The translations under genes and the position numbers were made by a program. Under the pieces are notes generated by a model. The model was not told the DNA's origin, ran no database searches, and saw nothing but the letters and a program-made list of their open reading frames with translations. From Pseudorhodobacter aquimaris (GTDB lineage: Bacteria; Pseudomonadota; Alphaproteobacteria; Rhodobacterales; Rhodobacteraceae), in contig NZ_LGHS01000069.1 of the NCBI RefSeq assembly GCF_001202025.1, forward strand, positions 62,001 to 126,000: a DNA stretch of 64,000 nt, in the 5' to 3' direction. This document shows, in pieces, positions 8,559-17,530 of this stretch (positions within the stretch are counted from its first letter, which is position 1; every line of letters begins with the position of its first letter).

Positions 8559-8832
8559 CACGCTTTTCCTTGAGGATGCGTATGTTCCGCATGAAAAGGG
8601 GGTTGGTCAAGCGATATTAACCTTTGGCGTGCGCGAAACCAGCACTTGCAAGGGGCACCTGATGGCTGCCGAAAACCGGAACGCTTGGCAGTTGAGGGCC
8701 GGTCGCTGGGCAAAGCCCAAGATGTTGTGGATAAGCCGCCGCCTTGCGCAGGATACAGCGGGGTAACGGGTTGACTCATCGTGCAGCTGGACAGACCATG
8801 CACCACTGCAACAGAATCAAAGGTGTTCTCCT

Positions 8833-11800
8833 TTGCGCTTTAACCGACTCCGGCTGAACGGCTTCAAAAGCTTCGTCGACCCTACGGATCTTATCATCCA
8901 TGAGGGGCTGACGGGTGTGGTCGGGCCAAATGGCTGTGGCAAGTCCAACCTGCTGGAGGCGTTGCGCTGGGTGATGGGTGAAAATCGACCCACTGCGATG
9001 CGCGGCGGCGGCATGGAGGATGTGATCTTTGCAGGAACATCAACCCGCCCGGCGCGTAACTTTGCCGAAGTGGCGCTTGTGATCGATAATGAGGAACGCC
9101 TTGCCCCCGCCGGCTTCAACGAGGCTGATACGATCGAGATTACCCGCCGTATTACCCGTGATGCCGGTTCTGCCTATAAGGCCAATACGCGGGATGTGCG
9201 CGCGCGTGATATCCAGATGCTCTTTGCGGATGCCTCGACGGGGGCGCATTCACCCGCCTTGGTGCGGCAGGGCCAGATTTCCGAACTGATCAACGCCAAA
9301 CCCAAGGCTCGCCGCCGGATCCTGGAAGAGGCGGCGGGGATTTCCGGCCTTTATCAGCGTCGGCATGAGGCAGAGCAGCGGCTGAACGCGACCGAGACCA
9401 ATCTTGCGCGTGTGGATGATGTGCTTGAGGCGCTGTCGGTGCAGCTTGGCACATTGACGCGTCAGGTCCGTCAGGCCGTCCGCTACCGCGAGATCGGCAG
9501 CAACTTGCGCCGCAGCGAGGGGATGCTTTTGTACCGCCGCTGGCGCGAGGCCGATCTGGCCGTGGTGGAGGCGCAATCCCTTTTGCGCGAACGGCTTATT
9601 CAGGCGGGCAAGGCCGAAACCCTGTCGCGTGTGGCCGCCGAGGCCCGCGCCAAGGCCGAGGCCGATCTTCCGGCCAAGCGTGAGGAAGAGGCCATAGCCG
9701 CCGCCCTTTTGCAGCGCCTTACCGTGCAGCATGACGCGCTGAACGATAGCGAATCCCGTGCCATGCAGTTGATCGACACCCTGCGCGGCCGCATCGAACA
9801 GCTTTCCCGCGATATGGAGCGCGAATCCGGTCTGAATCGCGATGCGCAAGAAACCATAGAGCGGCTGGAGTGGGAGGCAGCGCAGCTTGCCCGCGCCGCC
9901 GATGGACAGGACGAACGCTTGGCCGAAGCCGCGGAGCTGGCGCGCGAAGCGGGCGCCGTGCTGGCAGAGCGTGAAGGCGGCATGTCGCAGATCACCGAAG
10001 ATGTCGCTCGCCTTGCTGCGCGCCACCAATCGGCGGGCCGTCTGCTGGCGGATACGCAGGCCACGGTCGACAAGCTGGAAACCCAAGCTTCCCGCGCCCG
10101 CGATGCCGCCGTCGAGGCGCAAGAGGCCGAAACGACTGCCGCCGAGGCCTTTGAAGCCGCTGAGATCACGCTGGAAGAGGCCACTGCCCTTGCCGATGCC
10201 ACCGAAGAGGCGCTCGAATCTGCCGAAGAGGCCCGGATGGAGGCCCAAGGCCGTGAGGCCGACGCCCGTGCCATGCGTTCCGAGGCCGAAGGAGAGGCCA
10301 ACGCCCTGCGCGCCGAGGTGGCAGCGCTTGCGCGGTTGGTGGAACGTGAGTCCGATTCCGGTGCGCAGGTGCTGGACCAATGTCGCGTGACGCTGGGATA
10401 TGAGGCGGCGCTGGGCGCGGCCTTGGCCGATGATCTGCGCGCGCCCGCAGTGACGGCGGATGCGGCCTCGGGCTGGGCGGGCCTGCCCGATTATGACGCC
10501 GACGCCGCCCTGCCTGATGGCGCCATGCCCTTGGCCGAATGGATTGCGGTGCCGGATGTGCTGCGTCGCCGTATCCGTCAGATCGGACTTGTCGCGCGTG
10601 CAGATGGCCCGGCTTTGCAAGCTGCCCTTCGCCCCGGTCAGCGGCTGGTCAGCGTCGAGGGTGATCTTTGGCGTTGGGACGGGTTTCGTGTGGGCGCGGA
10701 TGATGCGCCCTCGGCGGCGGCCCTGCGCTTGAAACAATTGAACCGGCTGGTGCAGCTAAAGCGCGACCTAGAGGAAGCTTCTGCCAAGGCCGATGGCGCA
10801 AAACAGGCGCATGAAGCCCTGCAAGAGCGTTTGGCCAATCTTGCCCGCGCCGATCAAATGGCCCGTGAGGCCCGGCGCGCCGCCGATACTCGCGTGACCG
10901 AAGGCAACCGCGCGCTTTCGCGGGCCGAGGCGGACCGGTCCATCGCGCAAGGCAAGCTGGATGCAGCACAGCTTTCGGTTCGGCGCTATGATGCCGAGGC
11001 CGCCGAGGCGCGCACCGCCCTGCGAGAGGCGCGCAACGCCATTGACGCCCTGCCCGATCTGGAGGAGGCCCGCGCCTCGATCGAGACATTGCGCACCACC
11101 GTTGAGGCCGCGCGGATCACCATGATGACGCGCCGCTCTGCACATGATGAATTGCGCCGCGAGGGCGAAGGCCGCCTGAAACGCCAGCAAGAGGTGACCA
11201 AAGAAATCTCGGGCTGGAAGCACCGTTTGGAAACTGCCTTTGCCCGCGCGCAAGAGCTGGCCGAACGCAAGACCACCACCGAGGAAGAACTGGAAGAGGC
11301 GCAGGCCGCCCCCGAAGAAATTGCTATCCAGCGCGAGGAACTGGCCGAAGCGATGGAAAGCGCCGAGGCCCGCCGCACTGCTGCTGCTGACGCTTTGGCG
11401 CTGGCCGATGCGGCGCTGCGCGATGCCAGCCTGCATGAACGCGATGCCGAGCGTCTTGCCGGCGAGGCCCGTGAGGCCCGCGCCCGTACCGAGGCCCGTC
11501 ATGAGGCCGCCGAAGAGGCCCGTCAAGCCGCAGCCCTGCGCATCCATGAAGAGCTGGAGTGTTCGCCCGAAAAGCTGCTGGAAACCTTGGGCGCGGATAC
11601 GGATGATATGCCCGACGCGGAACATCTGGAAACAGAGGTGGCCCGTCTGAAGCGTCAACGCGAATCCTTGGGGGCCGTGAACCTGCGTGCCGAGGAAGAC
11701 GCCAAAGCGGTGCAAGAAGAACACGACACGCTGGCCGCCGAAAAGACCGATCTGACCGAGGCGATCAAGGCGCTTCGGGCCGGGATTGCCGGGTTGAACC

Positions 11801-12288
11801 GTGAGGGGCGCGAACGTCTTTTGACGGCCTTTGAACAGGTGAATACCTCTTTCGGGACGTTGTTCTCACATCTGTTTGGTGGCGGCGAGGCGCGGCTTGT
11901 GCTGGTCGAATCCGATGATCCGCTGGATGCGGGCCTCGAGATCATGTGCCAACCGCCGGGCAAGAAGCTCGCCACGCTTTCCCTGCTGTCGGGGGGGGAG
12001 CAAACACTGACGGCGATGGCGCTTATCTTTGCGGTGTTCCTTGCCAACCCCGCGCCGATCTGTGTGCTCGATGAGGTGGACGCGCCGCTGGATGATGCCA
12101 ATGTGACGCGGTTTTGTGACCTGCTGGATGAGATGACCCGCCGGACCGAGACTCGCTTTTTGATCATTACCCACCATGCCGTGACCATGGCCCGGATGGA
12201 CCGTTTGTTCGGGGTCACAATGGCCGAGCAAGGCGTGAGCCAGCTTGTCTCGGTCGATCTGAAACGTGCCGAGGCCTTGGTCGCGTAG
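8833..12288 (+). CDS. smc: Chromosome segregation SMC protein
   Basis: This 1151-residue ATPase condenses and segregates chromosomal DNA with ScpA and ScpB. The N-terminal Walker A is GPNGCGKSN at residues 31-39. Long Ala/Glu-rich coiled coils flank a hinge at about 500-650. The C-terminal head has the ABC signature LLSGGEQTLTAMAL and Walker B ICVLDEVDAPLDD. The start is a TTG (TTGCGCTTTAAC) just behind an AAAGGTG sequence; no ATG fits the conserved FNRLRLNGFKSF beginning. The preceding 270 bases hold no convincing gene. It is convergent with the glycosyltransferase gene, with only 5 bases between stops. The scpAB genes are not in the window. Confidence 0.97.
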   Translation: MRFNRLRLNGFKSFVDPTDLIIHEGLTGVVGPNGCGKSNLLEALRWVMGENRPTAMRGGGMEDVIFAGTSTRPARNFAEVALVIDNEERLAPAGFNEADTIEITRRITRDAGSAYKANTRDVRARDIQMLFADASTGAHSPALVRQGQISELINAKPKARRRILEEAAGISGLYQRRHEAEQRLNATETNLARVDDVLEALSVQLGTLTRQVRQAVRYREIGSNLRRSEGMLLYRRWREADLAVVEAQSLLRERLIQAGKAETLSRVAAEARAKAEADLPAKREEEAIAAALLQRLTVQHDALNDSESRAMQLIDTLRGRIEQLSRDMERESGLNRDAQETIERLEWEAAQLARAADGQDERLAEAAELAREAGAVLAEREGGMSQITEDVARLAARHQSAGRLLADTQATVDKLETQASRARDAAVEAQEAETTAAEAFEAAEITLEEATALADATEEALESAEEARMEAQGREADARAMRSEAEGEANALRAEVAALARLVERESDSGAQVLDQCRVTLGYEAALGAALADDLRAPAVTADAASGWAGLPDYDADAALPDGAMPLAEWIAVPDVLRRRIRQIGLVARADGPALQAALRPGQRLVSVEGDLWRWDGFRVGADDAPSAAALRLKQLNRLVQLKRDLEEASAKADGAKQAHEALQERLANLARADQMAREARRAADTRVTEGNRALSRAEADRSIAQGKLDAAQLSVRRYDAEAAEARTALREARNAIDALPDLEEARASIETLRTTVEAARITMMTRRSAHDELRREGEGRLKRQQEVTKEISGWKHRLETAFARAQELAERKTTTEEELEEAQAAPEEIAIQREELAEAMESAEARRTAAADALALADAALRDASLHERDAERLAGEAREARARTEARHEAAEEARQAAALRIHEELECSPEKLLETLGADTDDMPDAEHLETEVARLKRQRESLGAVNLRAEEDAKAVQEEHDTLAAEKTDLTEAIKALRAGIAGLNREGRERLLTAFEQVNTSFGTLFSHLFGGGEARLVLVESDDPLDAGLEIMCQPPGKKLATLSLLSGGEQTLTAMALIFAVFLANPAPICVLDEVDAPLDDANVTRFCDLLDEMTRRTETRFLIITHHAVTMARMDRLFGVTMAEQGVSQLVSVDLKRAEALVA

Positions 12289-12293
12289 CCAGA

Positions 12294-13247
12294 TCAGTCC
12301 CAGCCCATAGCCGCAACTTTTTGACGCAGTGAAAGGGTGACTTCACGCAGGGCACCCTCGGCCCGTAACCGCGCAAGTGTTTCGGGCGTGGCGGTTTGGG
12401 TTTCCAGATAAAAGCGGTCAATCGCGGCGGGATCGGCCGCCAAGAGCCATTCTTGCAGTGGCGGGTTGAACTGATAGGCGCCGCGCGTCAGCCGGAACGT
12501 CAGTCGGTTACGCCAAGGGGCGGGGTCTTGGGCATGGAAATGCAGCAGCTGGATATCATCCGAAAACGGCACGCCTTGCACCCGTTCGCCCGCGCGAAAC
12601 GCGCCATGCAGGCGGGGTTCAAACCGCGCCAAGCCGGTGCGGAAAAAGCACTTGCCGGCGGAATGGGACAGAACGCCGTCGGATAAAAGCGCTGCGTATT
12701 CACCGAAAACACGCGCACGGGCAGCCGCATTATGTTTGCCATTCAGGGCCGCGCGGAAATGACGGGCGGTAAAGATATCATCGGGCAGGGCAGGATCATG
12801 CAACGCCTCCCATGGGGCCATGCGCAGCATCGGCTGATCGGGCGGGGTTCGGCCCAGTGCCGTGCCTATATCCGTCTGTGAGGTGATATATTCATCGACA
12901 TCAATATGGGCGATCCACGGCAGATCCGTCAGCGCGTAGATCCGCTGCATATTTCGCGCCTGCCGGTTTTGATGCTTGGGCGGCCGCCTGCCGATGTAGT
13001 CCATCCAATAGGCGTCAGAACAGCGAATGACGGTGATGGCCGGATGATCAAACAGGCCGGCCGCCGGATCGTCGGGGTCATCGAAATGCAACCAGATATG
13101 CGCGGCCCCCAACCCGAGGTGATATGCCACAAAGGCCTGTACCTGTGCGGCAGGTGCCTTGACGGTTGTGCAGATGCCCCAAGTGGTCACAATGCCTTCT
13201 GCGGGGGGAATTGATGCGTCAGACGGTGTGGGAACGGGCGGGTGCAT
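12294..13247 (-). CDS. Glycosyltransferase family 2-like protein
   Basis: The protein has 317 residues. It opens with GIVTTWGICTTVKAPAAQVQAFVAYHLGLGAAH, typical of the Glyco_tranf_2_4-type proteins of Rhodobacterales that handle surface polysaccharide. It continues with HFDDPDDP and the DxD-like metal site HIDVDEYI at about residue 115. Later HFHAQDPAPWRNRL resembles the acceptor end of this family. The start at 13247 removes an overlap with cobD that a frame extension to 13406 would create. No polysaccharide gene cluster surrounds it, so donor and acceptor are unknown. Confidence 0.75.
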   Translation of the reverse strand: MHPPVPTPSDASIPPAEGIVTTWGICTTVKAPAAQVQAFVAYHLGLGAAHIWLHFDDPDDPAAGLFDHPAITVIRCSDAYWMDYIGRRPPKHQNRQARNMQRIYALTDLPWIAHIDVDEYITSQTDIGTALGRTPPDQPMLRMAPWEALHDPALPDDIFTARHFRAALNGKHNAAARARVFGEYAALLSDGVLSHSAGKCFFRTGLARFEPRLHGAFRAGERVQGVPFSDDIQLLHFHAQDPAPWRNRLTFRLTRGAYQFNPPLQEWLLAADPAAIDRFYLETQTATPETLARLRAEGALREVTLSLRQKVAAMGWD

Positions 13248-13285
13248 CGGGGCCTCGGGCTTTGGTTTGGCACAGAGTAGCAAGA

Positions 13286-14194
13286 TCAGATGCTGGCGGC
13301 CATTGCGGTGATCAGCAACAGCAAACCCCATGTCCGCCAAAGCGCAGAACAGGCCGCCTCTATCTGAATGGGGCCGGGGGTGCGGCTGCCTTCTGCCCAG
13401 ACCCAAGGGAAATCCTGCATCTTGCCGTTATAGCTGCGCGGCCCTGACAAAGAGATATTCAGAACCACGGCCATCGCGGCCTCGGGCCAGCCCGCATTGG
13501 GCGAGCGGTGCAAGGGCGCATCCCGCAAGATCGGGGCCGCCTGAAACTGCATATGGCTGACCGCGATCAGGATCGCCGTGATCCGCGCCGGAACCCAGTT
13601 CAACAGATCATCAAATCGCGCGGCGGCCCAACCGAATGCCTCATGCCGGGGGGTGCGGTGGCCGATCATGCTGTCGGCGGTATTGGTGATCTTATAAAGC
13701 ATCAGCCCCGGCAGCCCGAGAACCAAAAACCAGAAGGCCGGCGCGACAACCCCGTCTGACAGGTTTTCGGCCGCGCTTTCGATTGCGGCGCGTGATATGG
13801 CGGGGGCATCCATCGCGGCGGTATCACGCCCCACGATCATGGAAACCGCGCGCCGACCCTCGGCCAATGAGGCCCGCAGCCCGTCCGCCACCGCACGCAC
13901 ATGATCCACCAAAGATCTCTGTGCCAGCAAAATCGCGGCGCAGATGATTTCCAATATCCCGAAATCCGGTATAGCGGCGATGATCGCCCCCAAAATCCAT
14001 GCACCAAGCCCCAAACCGACCATCGCGATAATGCCCTTTTCGTGCCGGGCGCGGCCATGGTTCAGCCGCCGGTCGGCAAAATTTACGGCACGGCCCATCA
14101 GCACGGCAGGATGGGCAAAACGGTCCCACAGCCATTTCGGCTCTCCCATGGTCGCATCGAGGAGTAGGGCAGGGATCAGGAGAGTAGCGCTCAT
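13286..14194 (-). CDS. cobD: Adenosylcobinamide-phosphate synthase (CbiB/CobD)
   Basis: This inner-membrane enzyme attaches the aminopropanol linker to adenosylcobyric acid during cobalamin synthesis. The 302-residue protein has family landmarks: LLDATMGEP near residue 12, HPAVLMGR, then [30 protein letters not shown] at about 120-150. [30 protein letters not shown] follows, then the [18 protein letters not shown] segment. Several hydrophobic stretches fit an integral membrane protein. No other cobalamin gene is nearby, and I see no cobalamin riboswitch in the 148 bases upstream. Confidence 0.93.
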   Translation of the reverse strand: MSATLLIPALLLDATMGEPKWLWDRFAHPAVLMGRAVNFADRRLNHGRARHEKGIIAMVGLGLGAWILGAIIAAIPDFGILEIICAAILLAQRSLVDHVRAVADGLRASLAEGRRAVSMIVGRDTAAMDAPAISRAAIESAAENLSDGVVAPAFWFLVLGLPGLMLYKITNTADSMIGHRTPRHEAFGWAAARFDDLLNWVPARITAILIAVSHMQFQAAPILRDAPLHRSPNAGWPEAAMAVVLNISLSGPRSYNGKMQDFPWVWAEGSRTPGPIQIEAACSALWRTWGLLLLITAMAASI

Positions 14195-14342
14195 CTTGGG
14201 GCCTTGGATTGGGTAGGGGAGGAGAGACCCGATTTTACCCCAAAGCGCAACGCCGGATTTCAGGTCTTTGACAATGCCATAAAACCTTAACTTGCATTTT
14301 AAACAGATGCGATCAAACTATGTGTTAACGAAAGGGTACATC

Positions 14343-14693
14343 ATGCTGGAATTTTTACCTCAAGAGATCAGGGACGGTTTGATGGCCGCGCAGAAGCGAG
14401 ACCAAAAGCGTCGCTCGCGGTTGCGGGTGCATGTCGGGGATGATGTGTTCCCGGTGTTGCGGATGTGGGAAAACGGATTGGCGCTGGATGCGGATAGCAT
14501 GACCCAGCTGCGTGGTTTGATCGATATTTATGACGGGGCCAATCATATCTCGCAGTGTCTTGTCATCGCCTCTACGACCGAGGAGGGTGAGCTGATCTGT
14601 GATTTCAAACGGTGCAGCCATGTGGCACAAAAGGCCGCGCTCGATTTTGTGCAGGATGAGGCGGCGCCGGTCGGCTATTTGTCAAAGAACTAG
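14343..14693 (+). CDS. Conserved hypothetical protein, small, possibly PilZ-like
   Basis: The 116-residue protein starts at the ATG preceded by AAAGGG; an upstream in-frame ATG at 14292 has no comparable signal. It has a basic patch (KRDQKRRSRLRVHV) followed by beta-rich sequence: DDVFPVLRMWENGLALDADS, GLIDIYDGAN, CLVIAST, GELICDFKRC. The basic RRxxR patch followed by strands recalls PilZ c-di-GMP receptors, but the second D/NxSxxG motif is absent, so this is a guess at fold only. No signal peptide or membrane segment. It stands alone between cobD and a convergent small membrane gene. Confidence 0.6.
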   Translation: MLEFLPQEIRDGLMAAQKRDQKRRSRLRVHVGDDVFPVLRMWENGLALDADSMTQLRGLIDIYDGANHISQCLVIASTTEEGELICDFKRCSHVAQKAALDFVQDEAAPVGYLSKN

Positions 14694-14698
14694 GGCGG

Positions 14699-14911
14699 CT
14701 ACATCCAGATAACAAAGGCACCGATGGCAACCCCTAGGATAATCAGGGCCATCATCCATGCCATCAGCAATCTGAAAAGCACCCAGCCCAGAACGCATGT
14801 GGTAAGGCCGATACCGAATATCGTCACGATATCGGTTTGCATTTCCAGAAAGCCGGTGACCAAAAAGCCTACGGGGCCGCTCAGAATAAGGAAAAATATG
14901 AGTGTCTTCAT
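14699..14911 (-). CDS. Small two- to three-span membrane protein of unknown function
   Basis: The 70-residue product (MKTLIFFLILSGPVGFLVTG...) is almost entirely hydrophobic, with helices at about 3-20, 27-45 and 48-68. The strong hydrophobic periodicity in this frame, against none in overlapping frames, is why I accept it as real. An in-frame GTG/ATG start four codons earlier, at 14923, is possible. It lies just downstream of fmt, with a 56-base gap, and could be the last gene of the def-fmt operon. Function is unknown. Confidence 0.5.
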   Translation of the reverse strand: MKTLIFFLILSGPVGFLVTGFLEMQTDIVTIFGIGLTTCVLGWVLFRLLMAWMMALIILGVAIGAFVIWM

Positions 14912-14967
14912 AGGGTGTACCATGGGCCAGGGGTGGCTTGGCCGTTTTACCCCGCAAAGGGGCAGGA

Positions 14968-15864
14968 TTATGACAGGCTTGCAGGCAGGGTAAAGCCGCG
15001 CAAGATTTCATGGGCCTCGGCGGGGCGTTTGCCTTCGCGCTGTGCGGTGAGGATTTCAACAGCGCCGGTGCCGCAGGCCACGGTAAACCCGCCCAAAACC
15101 TGACCCGCTGTCCCTTTTCCATCAACAAGGCGCGACCGCAGAAGTTTCACCCGCTCACCTGCCACATCACACCACGCGCCCGGAAAGGGCGAGAGCCCGC
15201 GGATTTGCCGGTCGACGGCCTCGGCGGGTTGGGACCAATCCACACGCGCCTCGGCCTTGTCGATCTTGGCGGCATAGGTCACGCCTGTATCGGGTTGCGG
15301 CGTGGGGGTCAGGTCGGGCAATTCTTCCAGCGCCCGCACGATCAGTTCGGCCCCCATGCTGGAGAGGCGGTCGTGAAGGTCTTGGGTGGTTTCGGTCGCG
15401 TTGATGGGTGTTTGTGCGCGCAGCAATACGGGACCGGTGTCCAGCCCCGCCTCCATCTGCATGATGCAAACGCCGGTCGCCTTATCGCCGGCCATGATTG
15501 CCCGGTGGATAGGCGCCGCCCCGCGCCAGCGCGGTAAAAGCGAGGCATGGATATTGAGACAGCCATGCTCTGGCGTATCCAGAATATTTTGCGGCAAGAT
15601 TAACCCGTAAGCCACCACAACGGCCACATCTGCGCGCAATGCTGCAAAGGTTTGTGCGGCCACCTCATTGCGCAATGAGGAAGGGGTATGAACGGTCAGG
15701 CCAAGGGCCTCGGCGCGCAGATGCACGGGTGAGGGGCGGTCTTTCTTGCCACGCCCGGCGGGGCGGGGTGGTTGTGAATAGACGGCGATCACCTCATGCT
15801 TTTCGGCCAGCGCCTCAAGCACCGGAACGGAAAAATCCGGGGTTCCCATGAAAATCACGCGCAT
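14968..15864 (-). CDS. fmt: Methionyl-tRNA formyltransferase
   Basis: This cytoplasmic enzyme formylates initiator Met-tRNA with 10-formyl-tetrahydrofolate. The 298 residues start with [19 protein letters not shown]. The active-site Asn/His are in [20 protein letters not shown] at about 107-126, and the SLLPxWRG folate-binding motif is intact. DTGPVLL and the C-terminal FPGAW...[10 protein letters not shown] tRNA-binding domain are present. AAGGA precedes the ATG. It is the last enzyme gene of a leftward operon that begins with three deformylase homologues, a functional grouping because deformylase removes the formyl group Fmt adds. Confidence 0.97.
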   Translation of the reverse strand: MRVIFMGTPDFSVPVLEALAEKHEVIAVYSQPPRPAGRGKKDRPSPVHLRAEALGLTVHTPSSLRNEVAAQTFAALRADVAVVVAYGLILPQNILDTPEHGCLNIHASLLPRWRGAAPIHRAIMAGDKATGVCIMQMEAGLDTGPVLLRAQTPINATETTQDLHDRLSSMGAELIVRALEELPDLTPTPQPDTGVTYAAKIDKAEARVDWSQPAEAVDRQIRGLSPFPGAWCDVAGERVKLLRSRLVDGKGTAGQVLGGFTVACGTGAVEILTAQREGKRPAEAHEILRGFTLPASLS

Positions 15865-15891
15865 CGGCTTTTCCTTTGGTCTGGGTGGGGG

Positions 15892-16386
15892 CTACCGGAG
15901 TTTACGGGCTTTTTTCAGCAACATATCGCGTTTGGTTTTGCTGAGGTGGTCGAAATACATCTTGCCGTTCAAATGGTCGATCTGATGCTGAACGCTGGTG
16001 GCCCAAAGGTCGACAAAGTCACGCTCTTCGATCTTGCCATCTGCATTCAGAAACCGGACGGTAACGGCCCGCGGGCGGGTGATCGTGGCGAAAACCCCCG
16101 GCAGGTTCGGGCTGGCTTCATCATGGTCGCGGGGCTGGGCGGAGGCGTGGAGCACTTCGGGATTGGCCATCAAAACGGCCTGACCTCGTTCGGTTGAGCC
16201 GTCGACCACGGCCAGCCGTTGCATCACGCCGATCTGCGGGGCGGCAAGCCCGTAGCCTGGCATCGCCTCCATCGTGTCGACCATGTCGGCCCAGATCGCG
16301 CGGACCTCATCGGTGATCGCATCGACGTGGGCGGCAGGCGTTTGCAGGCGTTTGTCGGGCCAAGGGATGCAGAGACGGGCGGTCAT
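15892..16386 (-). CDS. Peptide deformylase-like protein, degenerate active site
   Basis: The 164-residue protein has the deformylase fold and motif I intact (GYGLAAPQ, 44-51). Motif II, normally EGCLS with the metal-binding Cys, reads EASPN at 90-94, so the cysteine is Ser. Motif III, normally HExDH, reads HQIDH at 134-138, so the catalytic Glu is Gln. The two histidines remain. Loss of one metal ligand and the general base argues against normal Fe/Zn deformylase activity. Its start codon overlaps the stop of the preceding deformylase gene (ATGA), so it is translationally coupled. It may be a regulatory, binding or ribosome-associated homologue; that is inference. Confidence 0.88.
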   Translation of the reverse strand: MTARLCIPWPDKRLQTPAAHVDAITDEVRAIWADMVDTMEAMPGYGLAAPQIGVMQRLAVVDGSTERGQAVLMANPEVLHASAQPRDHDEASPNLPGVFATITRPRAVTVRFLNADGKIEERDFVDLWATSVQHQIDHLNGKMYFDHLSKTKRDMLLKKARKLR

Positions 16387-16853
16387 GGTTTTTCCTCGGG
16401 TAAGTCGGGGTAGTCGATGCACAAGACCCCATCAAGGTGGTCGCGTTCATGTTGAACACAGGTCGCGGCAATACCTTGGAAAAACCCTTCGCAGGCGCGG
16501 CCGGCAAGATCTTGCCATGCCAAATGCACAACGTCGGGGCGTTCTATACGCACAGTGTTATCAGGGATCGACAGGCAGCCTTCGGTATTGATGGCGGCGC
16601 CGTGGCTGTTTTTGATCACAGGGTTGATGAAAACCAATGGGTTTGGCCGCCCTTCCTTCCAGGTGGTGTCCATCACAAAAAGTTGGATCATCGCGCCGAC
16701 TTGCGGGCCGGCAAGCCCGCGGCCGGGGGCGGCATACATCGTTTCCAGCATGTCTTGGGCCAGTTGCTTGAGGTTTGCGTCAAACACATCCACCGGCGTG
16801 CAGGCGGTGCGCAGGCGCGGATCGGGCAGCAATAAGATCGGCAAAATCGCCAT
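16383..16853 (-). CDS. def: Peptide deformylase (second of three)
   Basis: The product has 156 residues. Motif I is GRGLAGPQ (44-51), with Gly in place of the second Ala of GxGLAAPQ. Motif II EGCLS (91-95) and motif III HERDH (135-139) are intact, so the metal ligands Cys93, His135 and His139 and the catalytic Glu136 are all present. It is shorter at the C-terminus than the first copy and lacks the basic final helix. The gene overlaps its neighbours on both sides: TGATG with the upstream copy and ATGA with the downstream copy, which indicates tight translational coupling. Probably active, possibly with altered substrate or location. Confidence 0.92.
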   Translation of the reverse strand: MAILPILLLPDPRLRTACTPVDVFDANLKQLAQDMLETMYAAPGRGLAGPQVGAMIQLFVMDTTWKEGRPNPLVFINPVIKNSHGAAINTEGCLSIPDNTVRIERPDVVHLAWQDLAGRACEGFFQGIAATCVQHERDHLDGVLCIDYPDLPEEKP

Positions 16854-17374
16854 CAGCCGCGCCGTGCCAGTTCGCGTTTCAGCTTTTCCATCTTGCGGGT
16901 GATCATTTGGCGTTTCAGCGGGCCAAGATAATCAATGAACAGCTTGCCGTTCAGGTGGTCGATCTCATGCTGGACGCAGGTGGCCCAAAGCCCTTCGAAC
17001 TCTTCCTCTTGGGGTTTGCCGTCAAGGCCCAGCCATTCCACGCGCACGATCGCAGGGCGGGTCACCTCGGCATATTGGTCAGGGATCGAGAGGCACCCCT
17101 CTTCATAGACGGAAACATCTTCGGACGACCAAGTGACTTGGGGGTTCAGCATGGCCATCGGACGCGGTGACTGTTCCGGGTCTTTGATGCAATCCATAAC
17201 CAAAAGCCGTTGCATCACGCCAACTTGCGGCGCGGCCAGCCCGATACCGGGGGCGTCATACATGGTGGCCAACATATCTTCGGCCAATTGGCCAACCTCG
17301 GCCGAGACCGCCTCAACAGGGAGGCAGTTTTTCTTCAGGCGCGGGTCGGGATGGAGCAGGATGGGGCGTTTCAT
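16853..17374 (-). CDS. def: Peptide deformylase (first of three, canonical)
   Basis: The enzyme removes the formyl group from N-terminal fMet of nascent proteins. The 173-residue protein has all three motifs: GIGLAAPQ (43-50), EGCLS (92-96) and HEIDH (136-140), and a basic C-terminal helix (KRQMITRKMEKLKRELARR) of the kind that contacts the ribosome in E. coli Def. The start MKRPILLHPDPRL matches family N-termini; the frame is open much further upstream but only antisense to the neighbouring lyase gene. It heads the operon def-def-def-like-fmt and is divergent from the PatB-type gene. Confidence 0.96.
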   Translation of the reverse strand: MKRPILLHPDPRLKKNCLPVEAVSAEVGQLAEDMLATMYDAPGIGLAAPQVGVMQRLLVMDCIKDPEQSPRPMAMLNPQVTWSSEDVSVYEEGCLSIPDQYAEVTRPAIVRVEWLGLDGKPQEEEFEGLWATCVQHEIDHLNGKLFIDYLGPLKRQMITRKMEKLKRELARRG

Positions 17375-17530
17375 GGGCAATGATGTAAGGTGTTCTGCGC
17401 GGGCGTGCAATCCTGTCCGGCTTCGGTTGGCCGGATTTTGCGGCACCTGTGGGATTGTAACCCGCACATTCGGGGGCTGGAACGGCGGCGGGCCTGCCGT
17501 TAGGGTGGCGCAAACAATCGGGGACATGCC

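Noticed and set aside
8559-8832. Small open frames on both strands between the GNAT gene and smc.
   Set aside because: No ribosome-binding site, domain or codon pattern supports any of them; I treat the stretch as leader sequence.
9250-10737. 495-codon open frame opposite smc.
   Set aside because: Same reasons: smc is certain here, and the antisense translation is low-complexity with no family match.
14195-14342. Possible cobalamin riboswitch upstream of cobD.
   Set aside because: I see neither the B12-box-type conserved stretch nor the expected helices in these 148 bases.
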